Counted from the first letter of the stretch, positions 29,488 to 39,373 are shown. The stretch is DNA of 64,000 nucleotides from Halomonas sp. MCCC 1A13316 (GCF_014931605.1 NZ_CP053382.1:992001-1056000), one strand, 5' to 3'. Numbers and translations: made by a program. Notes: generated from the sequence alone by a model not told the origin.

Positions 29488-31272
29488 TCATAGCCAGAGC
29501 TCGGCGAAAGTGTCGCCATCCACGGGGCGGCCGAAATGAAAGCCTTGAACCCCGGTACAGCCCAGCGCACGCAAGGCCTCGGCCTGTTCAGCGGCTTCGA
29601 CGCCTTCCGCCACCGTCAACATGCCCAGGGTTTGGGCCATGGCAATGATGGTGGCGACGATGGCGTGATCATGGCTGCTCTTGAGCATGTCCTGGACGAA
29701 GGACATGTCGATCTTCAGGGTGTCGGCGGCAAAGCGCTTGAGGTAGGACAGCGATGAGTAGCCCGTGCCGAAGTCGTCAATCGCCAGGCTGAAGCCCGCC
29801 TTGCATAGCGCTCGGGTGATGCGCACCGTCTGCTCGGGGTTGCGCATCAGGCCGCTTTCGGTGAGTTCCAGCCCCAGCTTGCCGGGGGCAATGCGTGTGG
29901 CGATACGCTGGATGTGTTCGGCCAGGCGCGGGTCGTCCATTTGCTGGGCCGAGACGTTGACACTCAACCGACCGGGGAATGGCTTGCCCTGGCGCTCCCA
30001 GGTCATGAGCTGCAGACAGGCAGCTTCCAGTACCCATTCGCCCAAGGCACAGATGAGGCCTTGCTCTTCCGCCAATGGGATGAAGGTACCTGGGCTGACG
30101 TGGCCCAGAATTTCGTCATGCCAACGGCATAGGGCTTCGGCGCCGGTCAGCTTGCCTGTCTTGAGACTGAACTGAGGCTGGAAGGCTAGCGATAGCTTGC
30201 CCTTGGCCAAGGCTTCGCTGAAACGTAGCTGCAGCAGCTCATGCTGGTGGAGCTCGTCCGCCATGGTGGCCGTGAAGAAGCGGGTGCGGCTACTGTCCCG
30301 TTTTGCATGATTGAGCGCGATACTGGCGTGCTGGAACAGCGATTGGGCATTGTCGGCATCGCGGGGGAACAGCGCTGCGCCGACACTGGCGGAAATCGAG
30401 AAGCTGCGTTCCGACAACTGGATCGGTGCAGTGAGACTGTTGCGATAACGCTCGATGGCGTGAGCCATGGCAGCTGGCCGGGTATCGGTGAGCAATACCA
30501 TGAACTCATCACCCCCCAGGCGGGCGACGAACTCTCCTGGTTCGGCCTGGGCACCGAAGCGACCGGCAATCTCGGCCAGCATCAGGTCACCCAGTTCGTG
30601 TCCCTGGGTATCGTTGATCTGGCGGAAGCGTTGCAGGTCGAGATAGAGCAGCCCCAGGCTGTTGTCACGCAAACGGGCCTGCTCGCAGGCTTCCTCCAGC
30701 CGTTCCATGAAGTAGCGTCGGTTGGGTAAGCCCGTGACGCTGTCCCAATAGATGAGCTGCTGAATACGGTAGTCGCTGCTGCGTCGCTTCTCTTCCTCTG
30801 CCCGCCGCGCCATCTCGGCGCCTGCCTGGGTGGCGGCAATGCGCAATACTTCCGAGGCATAGGCGGCCAGCTCGAGAGGATGGCTGGAGAATACCGCGAG
30901 CAGGCCGACAAGGTGCCCTTGTGGCGCGCGTAGCGGAATGCCTATGTAGCTATCGACTTCGAGCTCCTGAAGCATGATGTCGTCCGGAAAGCGTTGACAA
31001 ACGCCGTCGGAAAATTGGCAAATTTGGTCATTCAACACGTGCTCGCACGGCGTGCCAGCCAGGGCATATACCGACGTAGGCTGAAGCGAGCCCTTCGACC
31101 AGAAGGCGACGGTCCTGATGGAGGCACTATCGGAAAGCAGCTTTCCGATGAGCACATGCTCCCCATCAAGGATCGTGGATAGGCGTTCGACCAAATGATC
31201 GAACGCTTGGGGAGTGCCGGCCTTGCCCAAGCCATCGGCGAGCAGACGAAAGGCGTCTTCGGGGGCCATCAT
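29488..31272 (-). CDS. GAF-GGDEF-EAL cyclic-di-GMP protein
   Basis: 594 residues, no membrane segment. Domain order: GAF (about 20-160; YIGIPLRAPQGHLVGLLAVF), GGDEF (about 175-335; LTGLPNRRYFME-like NRRYF and RLGGDEFMVLL intact), EAL (about 345-590; GAEALCRWH, LELTESG, DDFGTGYSSLSYL, AEGVE). Both catalytic cores keep their signature residues, so it could make and break c-di-GMP, with the GAF domain sensing a small ligand. No RxxD inhibitory site is obvious. Converges on the exonuclease gene with a 2-base gap. Confidence 0.93.
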   Translation of the reverse strand: MMAPEDAFRLLADGLGKAGTPQAFDHLVERLSTILDGEHVLIGKLLSDSASIRTVAFWSKGSLQPTSVYALAGTPCEHVLNDQICQFSDGVCQRFPDDIMLQELEVDSYIGIPLRAPQGHLVGLLAVFSSHPLELAAYASEVLRIAATQAGAEMARRAEEEKRRSSDYRIQQLIYWDSVTGLPNRRYFMERLEEACEQARLRDNSLGLLYLDLQRFRQINDTQGHELGDLMLAEIAGRFGAQAEPGEFVARLGGDEFMVLLTDTRPAAMAHAIERYRNSLTAPIQLSERSFSISASVGAALFPRDADNAQSLFQHASIALNHAKRDSSRTRFFTATMADELHQHELLQLRFSEALAKGKLSLAFQPQFSLKTGKLTGAEALCRWHDEILGHVSPGTFIPLAEEQGLICALGEWVLEAACLQLMTWERQGKPFPGRLSVNVSAQQMDDPRLAEHIQRIATRIAPGKLGLELTESGLMRNPEQTVRITRALCKAGFSLAIDDFGTGYSSLSYLKRFAADTLKIDMSFVQDMLKSSHDHAIVATIIAMAQTLGMLTVAEGVEAAEQAEALRALGCTGVQGFHFGRPVDGDTFAELWL

Positions 31273-31465
31273 GGGCGTAGAACGGCTCCTTAAGCATAGT
31301 TGTAATGATCTACTCGAAATATGCCCGAAGCGCTAGCGCGTTACTAGTGGCTGTTAGGCGTATGAAACGCTTGACGATTGAGCATTTTTCAGCCTGCAGT
31401 CGAGGCTCGTTGAGGTCGCCCGGAAAAGCAAGCATATTTCAGGCAAGCTCGAGGAGGGAGTCGTC

Positions 31466-31497
31466 AACGACAGGCAGCCCTCGGGCCGCCTGTCGTT
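31466..31497. terminator. Inverted repeat after the BCCT gene
   Basis: AACGACAGGC (31466-31475) pairs with GCCTGTCGTT (31488-31497), with further inner pairing. It lies just past the leftward BCCT stop. No T-run follows on that strand, so this may be a Rho-assisted or RNA-stabilising hairpin. Confidence 0.5.
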
Positions 31498-31510
31498 CGT
31501 CAATTGCCGG

Positions 31511-33190
31511 TCAGGTGCGCGGCTCGCTCATCAAGCCTTTGACGATGGCATAGCAGCCGACCAGGAGCACCAGGGTGAAGGGCAGCCCCGTCGACACGGC
31601 CATCGCCTGCAGGGCGGCGAGACCGCCTCCCAGCAAAAGGGCAATCGCGATGACACCCTCGATGACGGCCCAGAACACGCGCTGTGGCTTGGGGGCATCG
31701 ACCTTGCCCCCAGCGGTAATGGTATCGATCACCAGCGAACCGGAATCCGACGAGGTGATGAAGAACACCACTACCAGCACAATCCCCACGAACGAGGTGA
31801 TGGCGGTCAACGGCAGCTCGCCGAGCATGACGAACAGCTGCAGCTCGAGGGCCGCGTCGCGCACGCCCTCGAAGCCGTCGCCAGCCAACTGATCGATGGC
31901 GGTGCCGCCAAAGGCGGTCATCCACAGTACCGAGACCAGCGAAGGCACCAGCAGTACGGCGATCAGGAACTCGCGCACGCTGCGTCCACGACTCACGCGT
32001 GCGATGAACATGCCGACGAAGGGCGACCAGGAGATCCACCAGGCCCAGTAGAAAGCGGTCCAGCCCTGGCTGAAGTTGGCATCCTCACGGCCGAAGGGGT
32101 TGGACAGCGCCGGTAGGTGAACGGCATAGGCGCCCAGGTTCTTGAAGAAGCCGGTGAGGATCATCACGGTCGGTCCCACCAGGATGACGAACAGCAGCAG
32201 CAGTATCGCCAGGCCCATGTTGATTTCCGAGAGTCGGCGCACGCCCTTGTCCACCCCGGCCAGGATCGACACGATGGCGACGGCGGTGATGCCGAGTATC
32301 AGCAGCACCATGGTGGTATCTCCCTCGGGCAAACCGAAGAGAAAGGTCAGCCCGGCTGAGGCCTGTGAGGCCCCAATCCCCAGTGAGGTGGCCAGCCCGA
32401 ACAGGGTGGCGAATACCGCCAGGATATCGACGATGTGCCCAGGCCAGCCCCATACCCGCTCCCCCAGTATCGGGTAGAAGATCGAGCGCATGGTCAGCGG
32501 CAGCCCCTTGTTGAACGAGAAGATGGCCAGCGCCAGTGCCACTACGGCATAGATCGCCCAGGGGTGCAGGCCCCAGTGGTAGATGGTGGCGGCCATGCCC
32601 AGGCGCGCTGCGGCTGCTGGGTCGCCTGCGGCGGCACCGAGCGGGGCCCAGTCAGTGCGCACGCCATCCTCGACGGTGGTACCGCCCAAGGCTGAACCGA
32701 AATGAGACATCGGCTCGGAGACACCATAGAACATCAGGCCGATGCCCATGCCGGCGGCAAACAGCATGGCGAACCAGCCGGTGTAGCTGAAGTCCGGCTT
32801 GGCATGCATGCCACCAATGCGCACCTTGCCCAGCGGCGAAACGATCAGCGCCAGGCACAGCAGCACGAAAACGTTCCCGGCCAGCAGGAAGAACCAGTCC
32901 AGATTGGCGGTGAGCCAGTCGCGTACGGCTGAAAAAAGCGGCTCGACCTGGTCCTGCAGGGCAAGGGTCAAGACCACGAAGAACACCGTGACCAGAGCCG
33001 AAATGGTAAAGACCTTGCCGTGCAGGTCTATGCTGAAGCCGAGCTTGTCGGTGGCCAGGTTATCCTGTCCGATTACGTAATCGGTATCGATCAGATTGGC
33101 CGGTCCTTCCGGCGCTGGCACGCCTTCCGAGGGTTCGGCCTCCTTGGCGCGTTCGTCGCGAGAATCGTTATCCACGTTACGCTCTCCCAT
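31511..33190 (-). CDS. BCCT-family transporter (betaine/choline/carnitine type)
   Basis: 559 residues, 12 predicted spans. N-terminal 55-residue acidic cytoplasmic tail, then DLHGKVFTISALVTVFFV. Family signatures: GMGIGLMFYGVSEPMSHF near residue 150 and the TM8 block FYWAWWISWSPFVGMFIARVSRG (cut here at the tryptophan cluster), whose aromatics form the quaternary-ammonium box; SSDSGSLVIDT is also typical. Probably sodium-coupled uptake of glycine betaine, choline or ectoine for osmoprotection. A UspA gene sits 39 bases upstream on the same strand. Confidence 0.92.
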   Translation of the reverse strand: MGERNVDNDSRDERAKEAEPSEGVPAPEGPANLIDTDYVIGQDNLATDKLGFSIDLHGKVFTISALVTVFFVVLTLALQDQVEPLFSAVRDWLTANLDWFFLLAGNVFVLLCLALIVSPLGKVRIGGMHAKPDFSYTGWFAMLFAAGMGIGLMFYGVSEPMSHFGSALGGTTVEDGVRTDWAPLGAAAGDPAAAARLGMAATIYHWGLHPWAIYAVVALALAIFSFNKGLPLTMRSIFYPILGERVWGWPGHIVDILAVFATLFGLATSLGIGASQASAGLTFLFGLPEGDTTMVLLILGITAVAIVSILAGVDKGVRRLSEINMGLAILLLLFVILVGPTVMILTGFFKNLGAYAVHLPALSNPFGREDANFSQGWTAFYWAWWISWSPFVGMFIARVSRGRSVREFLIAVLLVPSLVSVLWMTAFGGTAIDQLAGDGFEGVRDAALELQLFVMLGELPLTAITSFVGIVLVVVFFITSSDSGSLVIDTITAGGKVDAPKPQRVFWAVIEGVIAIALLLGGGLAALQAMAVSTGLPFTLVLLVGCYAIVKGLMSEPRT

Positions 33191-33229
33191 TGAAACGTCG
33201 AAGATGTGATGGCAATGAAATGAAGACTG

Positions 33230-33655
33230 TCAGGAGCGGGGTGGCCTGATCAGAAAAACCGAGGCATTGGTATGGGTGGCGATCTTGCCACCGTGAGACG
33301 GCATGATGACGTCGAGATGCTTCGGTGGGTGGGTCAGCATGACCACGAGATCGGCGCCCACGTCATCAATCGCCTTGATCAGGAGGTCGTCGAGATCGGC
33401 GACCGGATCCGAGCTGCTGATGGTGTGAGCGCTGACGGGCTGGCCATGCGCTGATGCCTGCTGCTGGGCAAACGCCTCCAGCTTCTGCTGGTATTCCTCC
33501 GGTGTCCTGGCCACGCTGCTTGGTGCGCTGGAGGTTACCCCGACATAGCAGACCTCGGTCTGATAGTGCCGGGCCAGATCGGCCACGGCTTGCAGGGAAG
33601 GCTCGAGGACCTTCAGGTGGGCAAGATCGACAGGAACCATGATTTTGCTATACAT
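33230..33655 (-). CDS. Universal stress protein, UspA family
   Basis: 141 residues. YSKIMVPVDLAH at the N-terminus and the ATP-binding loop near the C-terminus, where the usual G-x2-G-x9-G(S/T) reads MPSHGGKIATHTNASVFLIR. It heads the transcript with the BCCT gene. In Halomonas the UspA protein TeaD is encoded with the ectoine TRAP transporter and modulates it (established knowledge), so a regulatory role on this BCCT carrier is a reasonable inference. Confidence 0.85.
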   Translation of the reverse strand: MYSKIMVPVDLAHLKVLEPSLQAVADLARHYQTEVCYVGVTSSAPSSVARTPEEYQQKLEAFAQQQASAHGQPVSAHTISSSDPVADLDDLLIKAIDDVGADLVVMLTHPPKHLDVIMPSHGGKIATHTNASVFLIRPPRS

Positions 33656-34088
33656 GTTCGTGCTCTCCTGATTTACGTGATGTCGGCTGTTCGACGAGAC
33701 GTACGCGGGTGCACGTATGGGACGTTACACAACGTCAGTGTGGCGGCTTTGGCGTGTGACGCCAGTCCTGGAACCGACGTCCCAGAGCGTATCAGCAGCA
33801 TTTATTATGTGAACAAGTATTGTACGCATGTGAGGCGACGCTGCCGAGTCTGTCCTTTGTCCAGGCTGCCGATATTCAGCGTAACGTAAGGTTTTTCTTT
33901 GGGTAACCGCGAGTTACCCGATATTCCTGCTCCTGTCCCATCTATCGTTCAACGCTATTTGAACTCTGCGGGGATTGCGGTTACTGCCTGGAAAGGAATA
34001 GGGTCATGGTATTCCGATAAGAACAAGGACCAGCCTGTAAGGAATGCAACCTCCTTCGCTTTCGGTTGGCCATTAGTGGGAACCCTGC
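33656..34088. other. 433-base intergenic region between divergent usp-BCCT and Pot-like operons
   Basis: No gene supported. It must hold promoters for both divergent operons. Visible structure: a 7-base inverted repeat GGGTAAC-N5-GTTACCC at 33901-33919, and the patch CAGCGTAACGTAAGG just before it. Neither is a terminator (no T-run on the correct side). An open frame from 33899 overlaps the start of the ATPase gene and has no family features. Confidence 0.5.
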
Positions 34089-35234
34089 ATGAACGAAACC
34101 CTGCAACAAGAACGCAACGACAACGCAAGGGAAGCTGAACACGAGACGGATACGCACTTTGCCCGTTTCATCGACGTACAGAAGAGCTACGACGGGGTCG
34201 AGCTGGTCGTCAAGGGCTTCAATCTCGACATTCATCGTGGCGAATTCGTCACTCTGCTGGGTCCATCCGGGTCGGGCAAGACCACTTGCCTGATGATGAT
34301 GGCGGGCTTCGAGACCCCTACCCACGGCCAGATTCTGCTCAAGGGCGACCCGATCAACGACCTGCCTCCGCACAAGCGTGGCATCGGAATGGTCTTCCAG
34401 AATTACGCTCTCTTCCCTCATATGTCGGTAGCCGAGAACCTCGCCTTTCCTCTTGAGGTTCGCCACCTTTCAAAAGCCGAGACCAAGCGCAAGGTCGATC
34501 GCGCGCTGGCCATGGTACGCCTGGAGGATTTCGGCGACCGGCGGCCGGCACAGCTCTCCGGGGGCCAGCAACAACGCGTCGCCCTGGCCCGAGCGCTGGT
34601 CTTCGAGCCCGAGCTGGTGTTGATGGACGAGCCATTGGGTGCACTCGACAAGAATCTGCGCGAAGAGATGCAGTACGAGATCAAGCGTATCCATGCCGAT
34701 CTGGGCGTCACCATGATCTACGTGACCCACGATCAGACCGAAGCCTTGACCATGTCCGATCGCATCGCCGTTTTCAACGATGGCATCGTGCAGCAGCTTG
34801 CCAGCCCCGAAGTGCTATACGAAGCGCCCGAGAATGCTTTCGTTGCCAATTTCATCGGTGAGAACAATCGACTTTATGGTGAAGTGACCGAAACCATAGG
34901 CGACAGATGCCAGGTCCGTCTCGACAGCGGTGAGACGGTGCTGGCCAAGGCCGTCGCCGCGGGCAGTGTCGGGGCACGCACGACCCTTTCCTTGCGCCCG
35001 GAGCGCGTCAGTATCATAGCGGATGAGGCCGACGAGACTTTCGACAACCGCTTCCGAGCCGAGGTCAAGGAGGTGATCTATCTTGGCGATCACCTGCGCA
35101 CCCGCGTCAACGTTTGCGGAAACGATGAGTTCATTCTCAAGGCACCCAATGCGAAGGGATACGCTTCGCTGATGCCGGGGCAGTCGGTCGATATCGGCTG
35201 GTCCAGTAGTGACTGTCGGGCACTCGATGCCTGA
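34089..35234 (+). CDS. Spermidine/putrescine-type ABC transporter ATPase (PotA/PotG-like)
   Basis: 381 residues. Walker A GPSGSGKTT, Q-loop FQNYALFPHMSV, signature LSGGQQQRVALARAL, Walker B VLMDEPLGALD, H-loop THDQTEALT, all canonical. C-terminal TOBE domain (about 285-375; LRPERVSI). First of four genes, PotA-D-B-C order. The N-terminus has a 25-residue acidic extension. Substrate could be a polyamine or another small cationic or opine-like solute. Confidence 0.92.
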   Translation: MNETLQQERNDNAREAEHETDTHFARFIDVQKSYDGVELVVKGFNLDIHRGEFVTLLGPSGSGKTTCLMMMAGFETPTHGQILLKGDPINDLPPHKRGIGMVFQNYALFPHMSVAENLAFPLEVRHLSKAETKRKVDRALAMVRLEDFGDRRPAQLSGGQQQRVALARALVFEPELVLMDEPLGALDKNLREEMQYEIKRIHADLGVTMIYVTHDQTEALTMSDRIAVFNDGIVQQLASPEVLYEAPENAFVANFIGENNRLYGEVTETIGDRCQVRLDSGETVLAKAVAAGSVGARTTLSLRPERVSIIADEADETFDNRFRAEVKEVIYLGDHLRTRVNVCGNDEFILKAPNAKGYASLMPGQSVDIGWSSSDCRALDA

Positions 35235-35285
35235 TGCGCTTCAACTTGAAGCTGTGTCAATAAGTACAACAAGTGGAGATAGAAG

Positions 35286-36407
35286 ATGAAACGCGATCAC
35301 AAGCAAGCAGGGAAACCGGTTCTCAAGCTGATCACATGTGCCGTGGCGGGAGCATCGGCCCTGGGCCTGGCAAGCGTGGCGCAGGCGCAGCAGACACTGA
35401 ATATCGTCTCCTGGGGCGGTGCCTATACCATGAGCCAGCAACAGGCTTACCACGAGCCGTGGATGGAGCAGACCGGCGACGAGATCATCAACCTCGACCG
35501 CAGCGGCAACGCCCTGGCCGGCCTGCGCGCACAATCGCAGGCGGGCAACGTGACCTGGGACCTGGTCGACATGCTGCCGGCCGATGCCATGATTGCTTGT
35601 GCCGAGGGCCTGATTGAGCCGCTGAATCACGATGAACTGCTGGCGGATGCGCCGGACGGCACGCCGCCGAGCGAGGACTTCGTCGACGGCGCCTTGGGCG
35701 AGTGCTTCGTGGCCTCGATCGTCTATTCCAACATCGTCGCCTTCAACTCCGAGATGTTCCCCGAGGACAAACAGCCCAGCACCATCGCCGATGTCTTCGA
35801 CCTGGAGAACTTCCCCGGCAAGCGCACCCTGCTGCGCAAGCCGATCAACAACCTCGAGTGGGCGTTGGTCGCTGACGGCGTGGCGCCTGAAGACGTCTAC
35901 GACGTGCTCGAGACGGAGGAGGGCATCCAGCGCGCCTTTGCCAAGCTCGACACGATCAAGGACGAGGTCATCTGGTGGGAGGAGGGCGCTCAGCCGCCGC
36001 AGTTGCTCGCCGATCAGGAAGTAGCCTTCGGCTCCGCTTACAACGGCCGTATCTTCAATGCCATGGTTACCGAGGACCAACCCTTCGAGATCATCTGGGA
36101 TGCACAGGTATTCGAGCTGGATGGCTGGGTGGTCCCGACCGGCAAGCTCGACAAAGTGAAGGACTACCTCCACTTCGCCACCGACACGCAGCGGCTCGCC
36201 GACCAGGCCCAGTACATCTCCTACGGCCCGGCGCGCTACTCCTCCTCGGACCTGGTTTCGGTCCACGCCGAGGCGGGTATCGACATGATGCCGCACATGC
36301 CGACATTCCCGCCCAACTTTGCGACTGCCATCCAGAAGGACGACGAATTCTGGGCCGACTACAACGACGAACTGACCCAGCGCTTCGACGCCTGGCTGGC
36401 CCAGTAA
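35286..36407 (+). CDS. Periplasmic substrate-binding protein (PotD/PotF-like)
   Basis: 373 residues; signal peptide about 1-34 (AQA cleavage). Mature start TLNIVSWGGAYTMSQQQAY matches the type II spermidine/putrescine binding family, and WDLVDMLPAD plus DNxWVVP-like ELDGWVVPTG are family landmarks. The usual pair of acidic polyamine-contact residues cannot be placed with confidence, and several PotD-like proteins bind other solutes, so substrate remains open. Confidence 0.88.
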   Translation: MKRDHKQAGKPVLKLITCAVAGASALGLASVAQAQQTLNIVSWGGAYTMSQQQAYHEPWMEQTGDEIINLDRSGNALAGLRAQSQAGNVTWDLVDMLPADAMIACAEGLIEPLNHDELLADAPDGTPPSEDFVDGALGECFVASIVYSNIVAFNSEMFPEDKQPSTIADVFDLENFPGKRTLLRKPINNLEWALVADGVAPEDVYDVLETEEGIQRAFAKLDTIKDEVIWWEEGAQPPQLLADQEVAFGSAYNGRIFNAMVTEDQPFEIIWDAQVFELDGWVVPTGKLDKVKDYLHFATDTQRLADQAQYISYGPARYSSSDLVSVHAEAGIDMMPHMPTFPPNFATAIQKDDEFWADYNDELTQRFDAWLAQ

Positions 36408-36493
36408 GACCCGCCGTCGCCCGGGAGTTCCCGGGCGACGGCCTTCGTCATCGCGTTTTCCAATCGCTTCCTTTGCTAGATGGAGAGGTCTGA

Positions 36494-37747
36494 GTGTCCC
36501 AATCGCCCTCTGTACCCCTGACCACCGCGGATGGCGTGCCGCTCAAGACCAGCCTGCGGCGCGCCGTGCGGCGCTCGAAGGTCAAGGCCTTCCTGCTGGT
36601 ATCGCCGTTGCTGCTGTTCCTGGGCATTGCCTTCGTCATGCCGATCGTCGAAATGCTATGGCGCAGCGTCGACAACCCCGAAGTCTCCACTCAGCTGTCG
36701 CGCACCGTCGCTGCCCTGGAAGGTTGGGACGGCGAGTCGCTGCCCGGCGAACCTGTATTTGCCGCTCTTGCCGAGGATCTGCGTGAGGGGCAGGAAGCGC
36801 GCAACCTGGGGCTGTTGTCGAGCCGGCTCAACTACGAGAAGTCGGGCATGCGCTCGACGATCAGCCGGACGGCACGGCGCATCGGCCGCGTCGAACCGCC
36901 TTTCCGGGAAGCGCTGATCGAGATCAACGACACCTGGGGTGAGCTCGATACCTGGAAGCTGATCCAGCGTGAGGCAACTCCCTACACGCTCTCCTATTAC
37001 TTGGCGGCGGTGGACCTCCAGCTCTCGCCGACGGGCGAGATTGTTCAGGTACCGGACCATCTCAAGGTGCACGTCGGGCTGTTCTGGCGCACCTTCTGGA
37101 TGAGTGCAATGATCACTGGCCTGACGCTGCTGCTCGGCTATCCGATCGCTTTCCTGCTGACGAACCTGCCGCTGCGCCATTCGAACCTGTTGATGATTCT
37201 GGTACTGCTGCCGTTCTGGACCTCGCTGCTGGTGCGTACAACCACCTGGATCGCCATTCTGCAGTCCCAGGGCGTACTCAACGATGTCATGGTCGCCCTT
37301 GGCGTGATTGCCGACGAGGCACGCTGGCAGATGATTCATAACAAGGCCGGCACCATCATTGCCATGACCCATATTCTGCTGCCGTTCATGATCCTGCCAC
37401 TCTATTCGGTGATGAAGACCATTCCGCCGAGCTACATGCGTGCGGCTCGCTCATTGGGTGGCAAGCCTTTCCTGAGCTTTCGGCGAGTCTACTTCCCACT
37501 CACTATTCCTGGCATAGCCGCCGGGGGCATTCTGGTGTTCATCCTGTCGATCGGCTACTACATCACGCCTGCGCTGGTGGGGGGACAGTCAGGGCGCTTC
37601 ATCACCAACTACATCGCCTATCACATGCAGACCTCGCTCAACTGGGGGCTGGCCGCAGCCATTGCCTCGATCCTGCTGTTCGTGGTGATTGTCTTCTACA
37701 TGATCTTCAATCGCCTTATCGGCGTCGACAAGGTCAAGCTGGGGTAA
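36494..37747 (+). CDS. ABC transporter permease (PotB-like) with large periplasmic insert
   Basis: GTG start with GGAGAGG upstream. 417 residues, longer than PotB (about 285). After the first membrane span (about 35-55) there is a soluble insert of about 140 residues (about 60-195) before the second span; the remainder is the usual five-span permease core with the coupling loop MRAARSLGGKPFLSFRRVYFP (cut at the EAA-like motif). Large inserts here are known in some PotB/YdcU-type permeases. Four bases before the second permease gene. Confidence 0.9.
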   Translation: MSQSPSVPLTTADGVPLKTSLRRAVRRSKVKAFLLVSPLLLFLGIAFVMPIVEMLWRSVDNPEVSTQLSRTVAALEGWDGESLPGEPVFAALAEDLREGQEARNLGLLSSRLNYEKSGMRSTISRTARRIGRVEPPFREALIEINDTWGELDTWKLIQREATPYTLSYYLAAVDLQLSPTGEIVQVPDHLKVHVGLFWRTFWMSAMITGLTLLLGYPIAFLLTNLPLRHSNLLMILVLLPFWTSLLVRTTTWIAILQSQGVLNDVMVALGVIADEARWQMIHNKAGTIIAMTHILLPFMILPLYSVMKTIPPSYMRAARSLGGKPFLSFRRVYFPLTIPGIAAGGILVFILSIGYYITPALVGGQSGRFITNYIAYHMQTSLNWGLAAAIASILLFVVIVFYMIFNRLIGVDKVKLG

Positions 37748-37751
37748 TCCG

Positions 37752-38603
37752 ATGGCCATTCCTTCCTACGCAACTCGCGGCGAGCGCATCTGGCATTACG
37801 TCTTCCTGGGCATCTGTGCGCTGATCTTCCTTTTCCTGGTGGGGCCGCTGCTTATCATCATCCCGCTATCGTTCAATGCGGAGCCCTACTTCACCTTCTC
37901 GGAGAAAATGCTCAGTCTCGACCCGGCAGGCTACTCGCTGCGCTGGTACGCGGATTTCTTCACTTCCAGCGCCTGGCTCAACTCGATCAAGAACAGCTTC
38001 ATCATTGGTATTGCCTCGACGATCCTGGCCACGATCCTGGGTACGGTTGCCGCGCTGGGGCTCTCCAACCGGCACATGCCCGCACGCGGAGCGATCATGG
38101 CGCTACTGATTTCACCGATGATCGTCCCGCTGATCATTTCCGCAGCGGCCATGTTCTTCTTCTTCTCCAAGGTCAACTTGGCGCAAACCTACCTTGGCGT
38201 GATCCTGGCGCATACCGCTCTTGGCATACCGTTCGTTGTCATCACCGTGACGGCGACCCTGTCGAGCTTCGATACGACCTTGATCAAGGCGGCACACAGC
38301 CTTGGCGCCAACCCCACACGTACCTTTTTCAAGGTGGTGTTGCCGCTGGTGACGCCGGGCGTCGTATCCGGTGCCCTGTTCGCCTTCATCACTTCCTTCG
38401 ACGAGGTAGTGGTAGTGCTGTTCATCTCCGGGCCCGCGCAGACCACCATGCCGATTCAGATGTGGTCGGGTATCCGTGAGCAGATCAGCCCGACGATCCT
38501 GGCCGTGGCCACCATGCTGGTGCTGCTTTCCATGCTGCTGCTGACGACGCTGGAGCTGTTGCGGCGGCGCAGCGAGCGATTGCGGGGAATCACGCCGGAA
38601 TAG
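37752..38603 (+). CDS. ABC transporter permease (PotC-like)
   Basis: 283 residues, six spans. SFNAEPYFTF after span 1 and EAA loop KAAHSLGANPTRTFFKVVLP identify the PotC/PotI family. The C-terminal MLLLTTLELLRRRSERLRG is a basic cytoplasmic tail. Last gene of the operon; a strong terminator follows. Confidence 0.92.
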   Translation: MAIPSYATRGERIWHYVFLGICALIFLFLVGPLLIIIPLSFNAEPYFTFSEKMLSLDPAGYSLRWYADFFTSSAWLNSIKNSFIIGIASTILATILGTVAALGLSNRHMPARGAIMALLISPMIVPLIISAAAMFFFFSKVNLAQTYLGVILAHTALGIPFVVITVTATLSSFDTTLIKAAHSLGANPTRTFFKVVLPLVTPGVVSGALFAFITSFDEVVVVLFISGPAQTTMPIQMWSGIREQISPTILAVATMLVLLSMLLLTTLELLRRRSERLRGITPE

Positions 38604-38634
38604 CGCATCGGCGCTTCGACACTCGGTACAAAAG

Positions 38635-38668
38635 AAAAGGGGGCACCAATCGGTGCTCCCCTTTTCGT
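38635..38668 (+). terminator. Intrinsic terminator of the Pot-like operon
   Basis: AAAAGGGG pairs with CCCCTTTT, and CACC with GGTG inside, closing a short AATC loop, 32 bases after the last permease gene. The stem's own 3' arm supplies the T-run. Confidence 0.88.
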
Positions 38669-38887
38669 TGTGGCGTCATGTCACAGCCAAGCGAAACCTG
38701 AGCGCTGTGGCAGAGCTAGCCATGTGTCAGTTTGCTCCACAGCAAAGCCAGGCTTGAAAGGTAAGGGTTAAAACCTTCTTTTTTTGTAAGCAATTATTTT
38801 AACGCATTTTTTTATTTTTTTTGCAAGAGATGGCGCGACCTATGCTAAGTGAGTGGAGAGGACGAACCAACCCAGGGAGAGACCCAC

Positions 38888-39373
38888 ATGAGCCAAGACA
38901 AGCGTGCAAGCAGATCTGCCAGGCGAATGACTGCCTTGGCCTCAGCAGTGGCTGTAGCGTTGGGAACGCTGTCACTCGCCGGTTGCGGCAATGAGGATGA
39001 GGAGCTCCCGCCGGTCGAGGAAGAGCGTCCCACCATGGAGGAACAAGGTTCGCCGATGCAGGACGCTACGTCTGATCCGGGTATCGATCAGACCGATACG
39101 GCTGCCGGGGATGGAGCTGCAGAGCCTGAGTCTGGCGTCGAGGAGAGTCTGGAGGGCTCGGGTTCGACAGAGTCCGGCGACGAGGCTTCCAATAGCGATG
39201 CAGCTACTGGTGACGAAACCACTGGCGACGTAGCCCCCGAAGAGGATCCGCTCCCTGAAGCCGAGCAGGAACCGATCACTGGCCAACAACCTGAAGGGCA
39301 GCAGCCCACTATGGAAGGTAGCCAGGATGAGGGGTCCCCTGAAGATGAGGAAGAGCAGCAGGGTGGCACCTAA
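38888..39373 (+). CDS. Acidic low-complexity lipoprotein
   Basis: 161 residues; ATG at 38888 with GGGAGAG ahead. Lipobox LAGC with Cys33 after a basic, Arg-rich n-region and hydrophobic core. The mature part is almost wholly Glu, Asp, Gly, Ser, Thr and Gln with no predicted fold. No family recognised. It is followed 104 bases later by a second acidic exported protein, and both are preceded by an AT-rich poly-T patch (38778-38826) unlike the surrounding DNA. TATGCT at 38841-38846 could be a -10 element. Confidence 0.7.
   Translation: MSQDKRASRSARRMTALASAVAVALGTLSLAGCGNEDEELPPVEEERPTMEEQGSPMQDATSDPGIDQTDTAAGDGAAEPESGVEESLEGSGSTESGDEASNSDAATGDETTGDVAPEEDPLPEAEQEPITGQQPEGQQPTMEGSQDEGSPEDEEEQQGGT

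Noticed and set aside
33901..33919. GGGTAAC inverted repeat as an intrinsic terminator
   Set aside because: No T-run on the downstream side of either strand, and it lies in a divergent promoter region.
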